Both the position numbers and the translations under genes were made by a program. A model generated the notes under the pieces. The model ran no database searches. It was given only the letters and a program-made list of their open reading frames with translations, and was not told the origin of the DNA. A DNA stretch of 10,114 nucleotides from CAZVLE01 sp964627855 (GTDB taxonomy: Bacteria; Bacillota; Dethiobacteria; DTU022). The stretch lies in NCBI GenBank assembly GCA_964627855.1, contig CAZVLE010000020.1, positions 1 to 10,114 on the forward strand. The letters run 5' to 3'. Positions 1 through 6,999 of this stretch are shown here, in pieces (position 1 is the first letter of the stretch; each line of letters begins with the position of its first letter).

Positions 1-483
1 GACCAGTCTGGATACGGCGATATTGCCGTTACCTACTCTTTTGCCGCCCATGCGGCCGAAGTGGAAATTGATCGGGCAACCGGCGCTCTGACGGTGCACC
101 GCCTGGTGGCTGTTCATGATTCGGGCCGGATTATCAATCACCTGACTTCCAGGGGCCAGGTTTACGGAGGGGTGGCCCAGGGTATAGGCATGAGCTGCCT
201 TGAAGGCTACCTTTTTCATGAAGGGGCCGTTGCCAATGCCAGTTTTGCAGATTATCGAATTCCGACAGCCCTCGATTTGCCCCCTATGGAACCAATCTTT
301 TTGGAAAAAGACGATCCACTGGGGCCGCTCGGAGCCAAGGGGCTAGGTGAAATTGTTATGGTTCCGGTTCCCGGCGCCATCGCCAACGCCGTTGCCGATG
401 CAGCCGGAACATGGATCGATACTCTACCGATTACTGCCGAAAAAATTTACCGGGTCCTGGCAGGCTGGGAGTGTGAAATTTGA
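1..483 (+). CDS. Molybdenum hydroxylase (xanthine dehydrogenase family) molybdopterin-binding subunit, C-terminal part
   Basis: This is the last 160 codons of the large catalytic subunit of a xanthine dehydrogenase/CO dehydrogenase-type hydroxylase; the 5' part lies outside the window. Frame 1 is open from base 1. Family landmarks are the segment HDSGRIIN followed by GQVYGGVAQGIG, which resembles the molybdopterin-contacting region. Next comes GAKGLGE at codons 111-117, followed by a run ending in AIANAVADA. The Glu of GLGE (bases 349-351) aligns with the catalytic Glu of xanthine oxidase (the GEPP-type motif), so the enzyme should be active. The usual subunit is about 700-800 residues. Its stop overlaps the TTG start of the FAD subunit by 4 bp, so the subunits are translationally coupled. 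The substrate cannot be read from this fragment; purines, nicotinate or other N-heterocycles are the usual family substrates. Confidence 0.93.
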   Translation, partial: DQSGYGDIAVTYSFAAHAAEVEIDRATGALTVHRLVAVHDSGRIINHLTSRGQVYGGVAQGIGMSCLEGYLFHEGAVANASFADYRIPTALDLPPMEPIFLEKDDPLGPLGAKGLGEIVMVPVPGAIANAVADAAGTWIDTLPITAEKIYRVLAGWECEI

Positions 484-1352
484 GCTATACTGTAGCGACT
501 GACATCCGGCAGGCTTTAAAGCTGCTGCAGCAGGCAGGTGGTAAGGCCAGGGTTGTGGCGGGAGCGACCGATCTTTTTCTGGAAGGTCTTCCCGATAATC
601 TGATCGATATAAGTAGGTTGCCGGAGATGGCTCTCATCGAAGAAAAAGAAGGTTTTTTGGAAATTGGTGCCGCTCTGACCCACGCCCGAACGGCTGCCTC
701 AGAGCTGCTGAGATTAAAAGCAACAGCGCTGGCCGAAGCATCTGCGGCAGTCGGTTCACCGCAGGTGCGTAACGTGGCAACCCTGGGCGGAAATGTTGCC
801 AATGCTGCACCTGCAGCAGATGCTGCTGTTGCCCTCGTTGCTTTGGGGGCATTGGCCACCCTTGTTTTTAGCGATGGGCAAAGCAGTGAAACATCTGTCG
901 AGCAGCTCTATGCCGGTTACAACCGTTCCACCATAGACAGCAGCAAGCAGATCCTCTTCTCTTTCAGGGTCAGGGCCTGCGGTGACGGGGAAGGCAGCGC
1001 TTTCGTGCGTTTTGCCCCAAGGAAGGCGCTTTCATTACCTATCTTGAATGCTGCCGCCAGTGTCAAAATGAACGGTTATTACATTGATGAACTTCGCCTG
1101 GTGGTCGCCCCTGCCGGTCCGGCGCCAACGAGACTTTATGATACGGAAGAAAAGCTGCGCGGCGCGGCGCTGTCGGATCAAATTTGGGCTCAAATTGAAA
1201 CCGCGGCATCTGCCGAGGTTGAAGTTCGGGACAGCCTCGTGCGCTGTTCGGCACGTTACCGGAAACAGCTTGTGGGCGTGATGACGGTGAGAGCATTGCG
1301 GATTGCAGTTGAGAGAGCTTTGGCCGGAAAGGATCTTATAAACCATGACTAA
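480..1352 (+). CDS. Molybdenum hydroxylase FAD-binding subunit (CoxM/XdhB type)
   Basis: This 290-residue protein is the flavin subunit that passes electrons from the iron-sulfur clusters to the final acceptor. The two classical FAD-contact motifs are present: AGATDL at residues 27-32 and ATLGGNVANA at 100-109, the latter preceded by GSPQVRN. The C-terminal third (from about residue 175) matches the CO dehydrogenase flavoprotein C-terminal domain. Length is normal for the family (about 280-300). The start is a TTG in the TTGA overlap with the upstream stop, with GGGAG at 467-471 eight bases before it. No in-frame ATG fits better. The 3' end overlaps the [2Fe-2S] subunit gene by 8 bp, so the three genes form one unit. 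Confidence 0.93.
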   Translation: MSYTVATDIRQALKLLQQAGGKARVVAGATDLFLEGLPDNLIDISRLPEMALIEEKEGFLEIGAALTHARTAASELLRLKATALAEASAAVGSPQVRNVATLGGNVANAAPAADAAVALVALGALATLVFSDGQSSETSVEQLYAGYNRSTIDSSKQILFSFRVRACGDGEGSAFVRFAPRKALSLPILNAAASVKMNGYYIDELRLVVAPAGPAPTRLYDTEEKLRGAALSDQIWAQIETAASAEVEVRDSLVRCSARYRKQLVGVMTVRALRIAVERALAGKDLINHD

Positions 1353-1827
1353 AGCAACAATTAACTTTTTCCTGAATGATGAACCGGTAGAAGTGCATGT
1401 AGATCCAATGAAAAGTTTATTAAGCCTGCTCCGTGATGACCTGGGATTTCTGGGTGCCAAGGAGGGTTGTGGCAGGGGAGATTGCGGTGCCTGTACTATT
1501 TTACTCGATGATCTGGCGGTAAATTCGTGCCTGATCCCTGCCGGAAAGGTTAGTGGTCGCAGGGTTATGACTATCGAAGCCCTCTCAAGATCGGGCAGTT
1601 TTCATCCTCTCCAGGAGGCCTTTGTCGAGAAAGGGGCTGTGCAATGTGGTTTCTGCACTCCGGGAATGATCATGACCGCCTATGCCCTGTTGAGGGCCAA
1701 CCCTGATCCGCAACCAGAAGAAGTGAGAGAGGCTATAACAGGAAATCTTTGCCGCTGTACCGGCTACAGGCAGATCGAGGAAGCAATTCTTTTCGCAGCA
1801 AAGCTGATCAAGGATAGAGAAAAGTGA
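1345..1827 (+). CDS. Molybdenum hydroxylase [2Fe-2S] subunit (CoxS/XdhC type)
   Basis: This 160-residue protein carries the two [2Fe-2S] clusters that wire the molybdenum centre to FAD. The N-terminal plant-ferredoxin-type cluster is bound by Cys42, Cys47, Cys50 and Cys62 (motif CGRGDCGAC plus a later Cys). The C-terminal helical cluster is bound by Cys101, Cys104, Cys136 and Cys138 (CGFCTPG and CRCTGY). All eight ligands are intact and the length is standard. The ATG start has a modest AAAGGA site at 1328-1333 and overlaps the previous gene. The gene order large, medium, small places this last in the set. Only 28 bp separate it from the first methyltransferase gene, which suggests a shared transcript. 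Confidence 0.96.
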   Translation: MTKATINFFLNDEPVEVHVDPMKSLLSLLRDDLGFLGAKEGCGRGDCGACTILLDDLAVNSCLIPAGKVSGRRVMTIEALSRSGSFHPLQEAFVEKGAVQCGFCTPGMIMTAYALLRANPDPQPEEVREAITGNLCRCTGYRQIEEAILFAAKLIKDREK

Positions 1828-1841
1828 CAGTTTACAGCCTG

Positions 1842-1848
1842 GGAGGTG
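1842..1848 (+). promoter_or_regulatory. Ribosome binding site choosing the start of the first MttB-like gene
   Basis: GGAGGTG lies 7 bases before the ATG at 1856 but only 4 bases before the alternative TTG at 1853. The spacing favours the ATG, which also makes both tandem methyltransferases exactly 484 residues long. Confidence 0.75.
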
Positions 1849-1855
1849 CCAGTTG

Positions 1856-3310
1856 ATGCACGCCGGTAAGGACAGATATGACAGTCTCGGTTTAAAGATC
1901 ATGACAGATGATCAGGTTGAGCGGATTCACAGCTCCACCCTGCACATCCTTGAACGGGTCGGCGTTAAAGTTTTTGAACCTGAATCCCTGGAACTGCTTG
2001 ATGGCGGCGGGGCAAAGGTTGAAGGAAATCTGGTCAGAATTCCTGCCTGGCTGGTGCAGGAGGCCTTACACTCTGCGCCGAAGGCTGTTGCATTGGCAAA
2101 CCGTGACGGCAGCAGGGCATTACTGCTGGAGAAAGGCTCCATCTATTATGGGAGCGGATCTGAAGTGCCCTTTACTATTGACCTTGAAAGTGGGGAACGC
2201 AGAAAGGTTATTAAACAGGATGTTTGTAGCGCGGCACGGTTATCTGACTATCTTGAGCATATCGATTTTGTCATGTCCCTGGGTTTGATCTCAGATGTAC
2301 CGGTTGATGCATCGGATCTGCACCAGTTTGAAGCAATGCTTTTGAATACGAATAAGCCTATTTTATTCACTTGTTACAATCGGAGAGGCCTGCAGTATAT
2401 TTTTTCCCTGGCTGCCCTGGTTGCCGGCGGCATGGAGGCTCTTGTCGCCAGGCCGAACCTGGCTCTTTATGCTGAACCTACTTCACCCCTGGTTCATTCC
2501 CATGATGCCCTGGAAAAGCTGCTTGACTGTGCCGCTGCCGGCATACCCCTGATCTATGCGACCACACCAATGCTCGGTGCCACTGCCCCTGTTACCATGG
2601 GTGGGGCTCTGGTCGTTGCCAACGCCGAGATTCTTTCCGGGCTGGTTATCCACCAGCTAAAAAAGAGGGGAGCGCCCTTTATCTATGGTGGCGGTATTCC
2701 TCCCATGCACATGGGTACTTCAATCTGTTCTTACGGCGCTCCTGAACGTGATCTGGGCTGCATATCCCTGGTTCGCTTATCGCAATATTATAATCTGCCT
2801 TCTTTTACAACAGCAGGCTGTACCGATGCGCATACCTTTGATCAGCAGGCCGGGATGGAAGCCGGTTTCAACCTGGTTGTAGCCGGCATGGCCGGGGGCA
2901 ACCTGATTCACAATCTTGGTTACATGGGTGTGGGGATGATTTCCTGCCTTGAGCATCTTTTGCTTTGCAGTGAAGCTGTGGGGGCGGTTAAACATCTCAT
3001 GCGCGGAGTCGAGATAAATGAAGAGACGCTGGCCCTGGAACTGATCGAAAAAGTGGGGCCGGGGGGGCATTTCCTGGCGGAAGAGCATACCTTATCTCAC
3101 TTTCGCAGCGAACTCTATTTTCCACACACCCTGAATCGTAAGAACTATGATGCCTGGGAACTGGCAGGAGCTGAAACTTTTGGTGAGGCTGCCAATAAAC
3201 GCATTAAATCTATCCTGGCCGGAGATAACTTGCAATCATTGCCGCCGGATATGCTGAAAGAGATCAGGAAAATTGTTATGCAACGAGACAGCGAGGTTAA
3301 GCAAAGGTAA
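1856..3310 (+). CDS. Trimethylamine methyltransferase (MttB) family protein, non-pyrrolysine type, copy 1
   Basis: This 484-residue protein belongs to the MttB family (COG5598), which transfers a methyl group from a quaternary or tertiary amine to a cognate corrinoid protein. Family features include IYYGSGSEVPFTID near residues 97-110, the block GGALVVANAEILSGLV at 250-265, YGGGIPP at 278-284, AGCTDA near 321-326, and GPGGHFL near 402-408. There is no internal TAG, so it lacks the pyrrolysine of methanogen MttB. It falls with the non-Pyl homologues, whose studied members (for example MtgB) demethylate glycine betaine or related compounds. It is paralogous to the next gene: a hand alignment of residues 241-300 gives 42 identities in 60, without gaps. 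Neither a corrinoid protein nor a second methyltransferase is adjacent in the window. The substrate is unknown. Confidence 0.92.
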   Translation: MHAGKDRYDSLGLKIMTDDQVERIHSSTLHILERVGVKVFEPESLELLDGGGAKVEGNLVRIPAWLVQEALHSAPKAVALANRDGSRALLLEKGSIYYGSGSEVPFTIDLESGERRKVIKQDVCSAARLSDYLEHIDFVMSLGLISDVPVDASDLHQFEAMLLNTNKPILFTCYNRRGLQYIFSLAALVAGGMEALVARPNLALYAEPTSPLVHSHDALEKLLDCAAAGIPLIYATTPMLGATAPVTMGGALVVANAEILSGLVIHQLKKRGAPFIYGGGIPPMHMGTSICSYGAPERDLGCISLVRLSQYYNLPSFTTAGCTDAHTFDQQAGMEAGFNLVVAGMAGGNLIHNLGYMGVGMISCLEHLLLCSEAVGAVKHLMRGVEINEETLALELIEKVGPGGHFLAEEHTLSHFRSELYFPHTLNRKNYDAWELAGAETFGEAANKRIKSILAGDNLQSLPPDMLKEIRKIVMQRDSEVKQR

Positions 3311-3323
3311 CCGCGATCCGGTT

Positions 3324-3332
3324 AAGAGGAGG
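3324..3332 (+). promoter_or_regulatory. Ribosome binding site supporting a TTG start for the second MttB-like gene
   Basis: AAGAGGAGG is a near-ideal Shine-Dalgarno sequence 8 bases before the TTG at 3341. The first in-frame ATG (3371) has no such site, so the TTG is preferred. Confidence 0.8.
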
Positions 3333-3340
3333 AAAGATTT

Positions 3341-4795
3341 TTGCCGAAGGAAAACTCTTTTATTAAAAATATGAGGCTGATAAACCTGACCAGGGAAAAA
3401 ATGGAGCAGCTGCACCTGGCCACACTTGATGTTCTTGAAAATGTGGGAGTTAAGATCTGTGAAAGAGAAGCGCTGGAGTTGTTGCATGGTGCCGGAGCAC
3501 GTGTTGACGGCGACCTGGTAAAAATACCGGATTATCTGGTTCGCAGGGCAGTAAAAAGTGCACCTGAAAAAATTGCCATTTATGACCGTGAAGGCAACCC
3601 TGCCATGCCCCTGGAAAAAGACAAGATTTATTACGGGACCGGATCTGATACTCCCTATACGATAGATCTTGATAGCGGGTTAAGGCGCCGGACTGTCAAG
3701 CAGGATACGATTAATGCCACCATAGTGACTGATGCCCTGGAAAACCTCGACTTTGTCATGTCAATGGCCCGGGCATCCGATGTTCCCGCCGGCCGCTCAG
3801 ACCGTCACCACTTTGAGGCGATGACCCTTAACAGTACGAAACCGATTATATTCGATGCCTTTGACCGGCAGGGATTGATTGATATAATCGAGATGGCCTC
3901 TATCGTGACCGGTAGCAAAAAAACCCTGGTGGAAAAACCTTACATCATTCACTACTCTCAGCCGACTTCACCGCTGGTTCACCCGAAAGCATCCCTGGAA
4001 AAACTATTGACTGCAGCCGCGGAAAGGATACCGCTGGTCTATGCTCCTGCCGTCATGTGCGGGGCAACCGGTCCTGTTACAACTGCCGGTGCGCTGGTTG
4101 TGGCCAATGCCGAAATTCTATCCGGGTTGGTCGTTCATCAGCTTAAAGCAGAAGGAGCTCCCTTCGTCTATGGGGGTGGAACTCCTCCCCTGAACATGAT
4201 TACCACGGTCTGCTCCTACGGGGATCCGCAGGGCAACCTGGGAACTATATCCCTGGTTGAACTTGCTCATTTCTACAACCTGCCCTCTTTTACCCTGGCC
4301 GGCTGTACCGACGCCCAGACCTTTGATCAGCAGGCGGCAATGGAAGCCGGTTTCAACCTTTTGATCTCAGCCCTTTCCGGCGGAAACCTGATCCATGATC
4401 TTGGCTATATCGGAGCCGGGTTTACCGGCAGTCTCGAATATCTTGTTCTCTGCAACGAAGGTGTGGGGGCAGTAAAATTTATGACCAGAGGAGTAGAAGT
4501 AAACCCGGCTACGCTTGCCCTGGACCTGATCAAGAAAGCCGGCCCGGGAGGGCATTTTCTGACAGAGCAGCACACCATGGACTATTTTCGCAGTGAGATG
4601 CACTTTACGAGACTTTTCAACAGAAACACCTATGAAAATTGGCAGGCGGCCGGGGCAAAAAGCTTTGGTGAAAACGCCAATGCTCTTTTAAAAGAGATCC
4701 TACAGTGGCACGAAGTTTCCCCTCTGTCGCCTGCGGTTGAGCAGGCTGTCAAAGCTATGGCAGAAGGGAAAAGAGAAGGTACGGAACTGGCTTAA
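3341..4795 (+). CDS. Trimethylamine methyltransferase (MttB) family protein, non-pyrrolysine type, copy 2
   Basis: This is the second 484-residue MttB-family methyltransferase, predicted to move a methyl group from an N-methylated substrate to a corrinoid protein. It carries the same landmarks as copy 1: IYYGTGSDTPYTID near 96-109, GALVVANAEILSGLV at 250-264, YGGGTPP at 277-283, AGCTDAQTFDQQ near 320-331, and GPGGHFL near 401-407. There is no internal TAG. The two proteins align almost without gaps at an offset of one residue, so they arose by tandem duplication. They have diverged enough to suggest different substrates or different corrinoid partners. Differences include the N-terminus, residues 186-200, and the tail after residue 455. 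The gap to copy 1 is only 30 bp, so the two are probably co-transcribed. The next gene follows after about 100 bp that may contain a promoter. Confidence 0.92.
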   Translation: MPKENSFIKNMRLINLTREKMEQLHLATLDVLENVGVKICEREALELLHGAGARVDGDLVKIPDYLVRRAVKSAPEKIAIYDREGNPAMPLEKDKIYYGTGSDTPYTIDLDSGLRRRTVKQDTINATIVTDALENLDFVMSMARASDVPAGRSDRHHFEAMTLNSTKPIIFDAFDRQGLIDIIEMASIVTGSKKTLVEKPYIIHYSQPTSPLVHPKASLEKLLTAAAERIPLVYAPAVMCGATGPVTTAGALVVANAEILSGLVVHQLKAEGAPFVYGGGTPPLNMITTVCSYGDPQGNLGTISLVELAHFYNLPSFTLAGCTDAQTFDQQAAMEAGFNLLISALSGGNLIHDLGYIGAGFTGSLEYLVLCNEGVGAVKFMTRGVEVNPATLALDLIKKAGPGGHFLTEQHTMDYFRSEMHFTRLFNRNTYENWQAAGAKSFGENANALLKEILQWHEVSPLSPAVEQAVKAMAEGKREGTELA

Positions 4796-4807
4796 ACTAA
4801 GAATCAT

Positions 4808-4816
4808 TGTTATAAT
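4808..4816 (+). promoter_or_regulatory. Possible extended -10 promoter for the cyclodeaminase-family gene
   Basis: The sequence TGTTATAAT combines a consensus -10 hexamer (4811-4816) with the TG of an extended -10 element. It lies in the 106-bp gap between the second methyltransferase gene and the ATG at 4902. The expected -35 position (about 4788-4793, TGGCTT) is poor, which an extended -10 can tolerate. It would give a leader of about 80 nt. This rests on sequence match only. Confidence 0.4.
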
Positions 4817-4901
4817 TAAACTCATAAAAACCTAACAGGTTGAGAATATAAAGTTGCAGTGGGCAGATTAAAAGACAGATCTTAAGAGGAGATTTTAGAT
4901 T

Positions 4902-5525
4902 ATGTTAAAAGAGTTGACAGTTGAACAATTCGTGCGCGAGGTCGCTTCTTCATCTCCGGCGCCGGGTGGGGGAAGTGTTGCAGCCCTGGCCGGGGCCCAG
5001 GCTGCCGCATTGCTCTCCATGTACTGTAACCTCAGTCAAAATCGTGATAAACTTGGTGATGTGGTTGATGTTTTACAAGGGGCCGGCGAAGAGGCGCGTT
5101 TTTTAAAAACCAAGCTCCTTGAAGCAATTGACGAAGATACAATCGCCTTTAACCAGGTCATGGATGCCTATCGCCTGCCCAGGGATAGTGCAGAAAGAAA
5201 AGTGGAACGGAAAAAAGCCATTGAGGAAGCGGCCGTCAATGCTGCAGTTATACCCCTGCAGACTGCCCGCGGTTGTTTAAGAGTCCTGTCGCTGGTCAAT
5301 GACGTTGCCGGCAAGGGTAACCCCACTGCCATCACTGATCTTGGCGTGGCAAATCTCCAGGCCAGGTCTGCCTTGATCGGAGCTTGTTACAATGTCAGGA
5401 TTAATCTTGCCATGATTAGTGATCAACAAAAAGTAGCCGAATTTCAGCGCGAGGCTGGCGAAATAACCGAACAGGGAGAAAACTTTTACGCAAACAGCAG
5501 CGCTGTAATCGAAGAAGCAGTCTAA
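4902..5525 (+). CDS. Cyclodeaminase / methenyltetrahydrofolate cyclohydrolase family protein
   Basis: This 207-residue protein matches the formiminotransferase-cyclodeaminase C-terminal family (PF04961), which includes stand-alone methenyl-THF cyclohydrolases (FchA) of Clostridia. The signature is SPAPGGGSVAALAGAQAAAL near residues 18-37. A helical domain follows, with DEDTIAFNQVMDAYRLP near 78-94 and a later GNPTAITDLGVANLQAR block near 145-161. Size is typical for the stand-alone form. The ATG follows AAGAGGAGA (4884-4892). Acting on methenyl-THF or formimino-THF would fit a pathway in which methyl groups taken from amines by the upstream methyltransferases enter the tetrahydrofolate C1 pool. 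Sequence alone does not separate the cyclohydrolase from the cyclodeaminase activity. The last two bases of the stop codon belong to an inverted-repeat element. Confidence 0.87.
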   Translation: MLKELTVEQFVREVASSSPAPGGGSVAALAGAQAAALLSMYCNLSQNRDKLGDVVDVLQGAGEEARFLKTKLLEAIDEDTIAFNQVMDAYRLPRDSAERKVERKKAIEEAAVNAAVIPLQTARGCLRVLSLVNDVAGKGNPTAITDLGVANLQARSALIGACYNVRINLAMISDQQKVAEFQREAGEITEQGENFYANSSAVIEEAV

Positions 5526-5652
5526 CCGAGACAAGGGGACGGGGGGGGTGACTCACTTCTCAATTTTGCTAAAGGCCCAGCCTGGAAAGCACTTTATTTC
5601 ATATTTAGACTGATGAAAAGTGAGTCAACCCCCCCGTCCCCTTGTCTCGGTT
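5524..5652 (+). repeat. 129-bp inverted-repeat element (REPIN/MITE-like)
   Basis: The left arm (5524-5558) and right arm (5618-5652) are 35 bp each and are reverse complements with a single mismatch: a G8 run with one T on the left against C7 with two A on the right. The 59-bp centre (5559-5617) contains no gene. The arms contain GAGACAAGGGGACGG, which resembles the arms of repeats linked to REP-associated Y1 transposases in Firmicutes, as far as I recall. No transposase gene is in the window and no target duplication is visible at the ends. In RNA the arms would fold into a very stable stem, which could protect or end the upstream message. The element supplies the AA of the TAA stop of the gene before it and ends one base before the GGGAAGGAG site of the next gene. 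Confidence 0.85.
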
Positions 5653-5653
5653 T

Positions 5654-5662
5654 GGGAAGGAG
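5654..5662 (+). promoter_or_regulatory. Ribosome binding site choosing the start of the alpha/beta hydrolase
   Basis: GGGAAGGAG lies 7 bases before the ATG at 5670. An earlier in-frame ATG at 5613 would begin inside the repeat element, lacks a binding site, and would add residues encoded by the repeat arm, so it is rejected. Confidence 0.8.
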
Positions 5663-5669
5663 TTGCTTG

Positions 5670-6446
5670 ATGGCAAATCTATATGCTGTAATTGATAATT
5701 CGCCCCTGCTGATGTACTTGTTCTATCCCCGTCGGCAGCACAGTAAGCCGGCCGGGGGAGCATTTGACCTGGAGATCCCGGTAAGTGAGGAAGTTTCCAT
5801 AGTTTGCCGGGCTTACCCTGGTTCGCCGGAGAACCCCTGGATTCTTTACTTTCATGGAAATGGTGAAGTGGTCAGTGATTATGACGGCATTGCCCCTCTT
5901 TACACTGACCGTGGTTTGAACCTGCTGGTTGCTGATTATCGCGGTTACGGCGCCAGCACAGGCAGGCCAACCTTTTCTGCCATGGTTGATGATGCCGGAA
6001 AAATTTTTGATTATTTGTATCAGGATGACCGGTTCAGGGAGAATGGCCTTGAAAATAACTGGCTGGTCATGGGGCGCTCGCTTGGTTCGATTTCAGCTTT
6101 GGAGCTGGCTTCTCGTTTCCCGGGGCGTTTGAAGGGTTTGATAGTTGAAAGTGGCTTTATCAGCGTAGCAGGCTTGATCCGACACCTCGGACTGCCTTTG
6201 CCGGGAGATCTTTCCGAACTGGAAGAAACATATCGCCGCCTGACTGCCGGCATCGATTTACCGGCCCTGATTATACACGGTCAACATGACCGCCTGGTTC
6301 CCCCTGAGCAGGGAAGGGATCTTTTTAAAACTCTCGGTTCGGAACAGAAAGAACTGGTGATCATTCCCGGTGCCGATCATAACGATGTCATGTTTGTCCA
6401 GCCCAAGCTGTATATGGATGCGATTGCTGATTTTTGTCTTGGCTAA
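5670..6446 (+). CDS. Alpha/beta hydrolase, cytoplasmic
   Basis: This 258-residue protein is a serine hydrolase of the alpha/beta fold. The oxyanion-type HGNGE is at residues 62-66. The nucleophile elbow GRSLG places Ser137. HGQHD places the acid at Asp207, and GADHND places the catalytic base at His237. The order and spacing of Ser, Asp and His are normal, and a DYRGYGASTGRP segment (89-100) is typical of the BEM46/ABHD13-like branch of small hydrolases. There is no signal peptide or clear membrane segment, although the first 20 residues are fairly hydrophobic. The substrate is unknown. It is separated from the cyclodeaminase gene by the inverted-repeat element, so it may not share the upstream operon. 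A 66-bp gap leads to the CBS-domain gene. Confidence 0.88.
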   Translation: MANLYAVIDNSPLLMYLFYPRRQHSKPAGGAFDLEIPVSEEVSIVCRAYPGSPENPWILYFHGNGEVVSDYDGIAPLYTDRGLNLLVADYRGYGASTGRPTFSAMVDDAGKIFDYLYQDDRFRENGLENNWLVMGRSLGSISALELASRFPGRLKGLIVESGFISVAGLIRHLGLPLPGDLSELEETYRRLTAGIDLPALIIHGQHDRLVPPEQGRDLFKTLGSEQKELVIIPGADHNDVMFVQPKLYMDAIADFCLG

Positions 6447-6496
6447 TGAAACAATCTTTCCGGCCGGATTTAGAGACTTGAAAGTTTGAAAGTGAC

Positions 6497-6505
6497 AAAG
6501 GAGGT
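6497..6505 (+). promoter_or_regulatory. Ribosome binding site choosing a GTG start for the CBS protein
   Basis: AAAGGAGGT is a full-strength site 7 bases before the GTG at 6513. The longer in-frame TTG start at 6486 lies upstream of this site and is rejected. Confidence 0.8.
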
Positions 6506-6512
6506 TCAGATA

Positions 6513-6971
6513 GTGAAGGTAAAAGAGATTATGTCTACGGATGTCATTACAGTTTCTACTGAAGAAGCTGTCGAACAGTGTGCCAGGCTTTTGCAGGAGC
6601 ATAATATCAGCGGATTGCCGGTTCTTGACGCTGCCGGAAAAGTTGCCGGTATGGTTACAGAAGGAGACCTGATCAGGCGCGCTTCCCGGGTCAAGGCGCC
6701 CGGATACCTGGAGATACTCGGCGGATTGATTTACCTGGGCAGTCCTAAAAAATTCGTTGATGAATTGCAAAGGGCAATGTCGCTTGAAGCGGGGCAGTTG
6801 ATGACCAAAGATGTTATTTCGGTGATGGCCGATGATAGTGTGGAACAGGCAGCCACCCTGATGGTTGAGAAAAAGATCAGCCGTCTTCCGGTGATTGATA
6901 AAGATGGCAAACTGGTCGGCATTGTTTCACGCCGCGATATCATGGCGTCGCTTTACGATAAAAAAGCTTAG
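6513..6971 (+). CDS. Two-CBS-domain protein
   Basis: This 152-residue protein consists of a tandem CBS pair (Bateman module) and little else. The first CBS domain covers about residues 1-58: VKEIMSTDVITVSTEEA, then ISGLPVLDAAGKVAGMVTEGDL. The second covers about 93-148: LMTKDVISVMADDSVEQAA, then ISRLPVIDKDGKLVGIVSRRDI. An insert of about 35 residues between them (YLEILGGLIYLGSPKKF) is commonly seen in this stand-alone subgroup. Such modules usually bind adenine nucleotides and sense energy state. The regulated partner cannot be told from sequence. The gene ends 28 bp before the GTG of the thioredoxin-CcdA gene, so the two may be co-transcribed. Confidence 0.93.
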   Translation: MKVKEIMSTDVITVSTEEAVEQCARLLQEHNISGLPVLDAAGKVAGMVTEGDLIRRASRVKAPGYLEILGGLIYLGSPKKFVDELQRAMSLEAGQLMTKDVISVMADDSVEQAATLMVEKKISRLPVIDKDGKLVGIVSRRDIMASLYDKKA

Positions 6972-6999
6972 CTTTACCTTTGGTAGAATAAAGAACGGA

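Noticed and set aside
1035..1460. Reverse-strand open frames, for example 1035-1460 and 6258-6770
   Set aside because: They lie opposite genes with clear family motifs, have no recognisable domains and no good start signals, so they are shadows.
1856..4795. Pyrrolysine-containing methyltransferases
   Set aside because: Both MttB-like genes are open throughout, with no in-frame TAG, and are already full length.
5613..5669. Longer N-terminus of the alpha/beta hydrolase from ATG 5613
   Set aside because: The codons come from the right arm of the inverted repeat, and a good ribosome binding site serves the ATG at 5670.
6458..6475. Terminator around the CCGGCCGG palindrome between the hydrolase and the CBS gene
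   Set aside because: The hairpin would have only 3 pairs with a 4-base loop and is not followed by a U-tract.
6895..6999. Upstream extension of the thioredoxin-CcdA gene to an ATG at 6895
   Set aside because: It overlaps the end of the CBS gene in another frame, has no binding site, and the added residues do not look like a signal or known domain.
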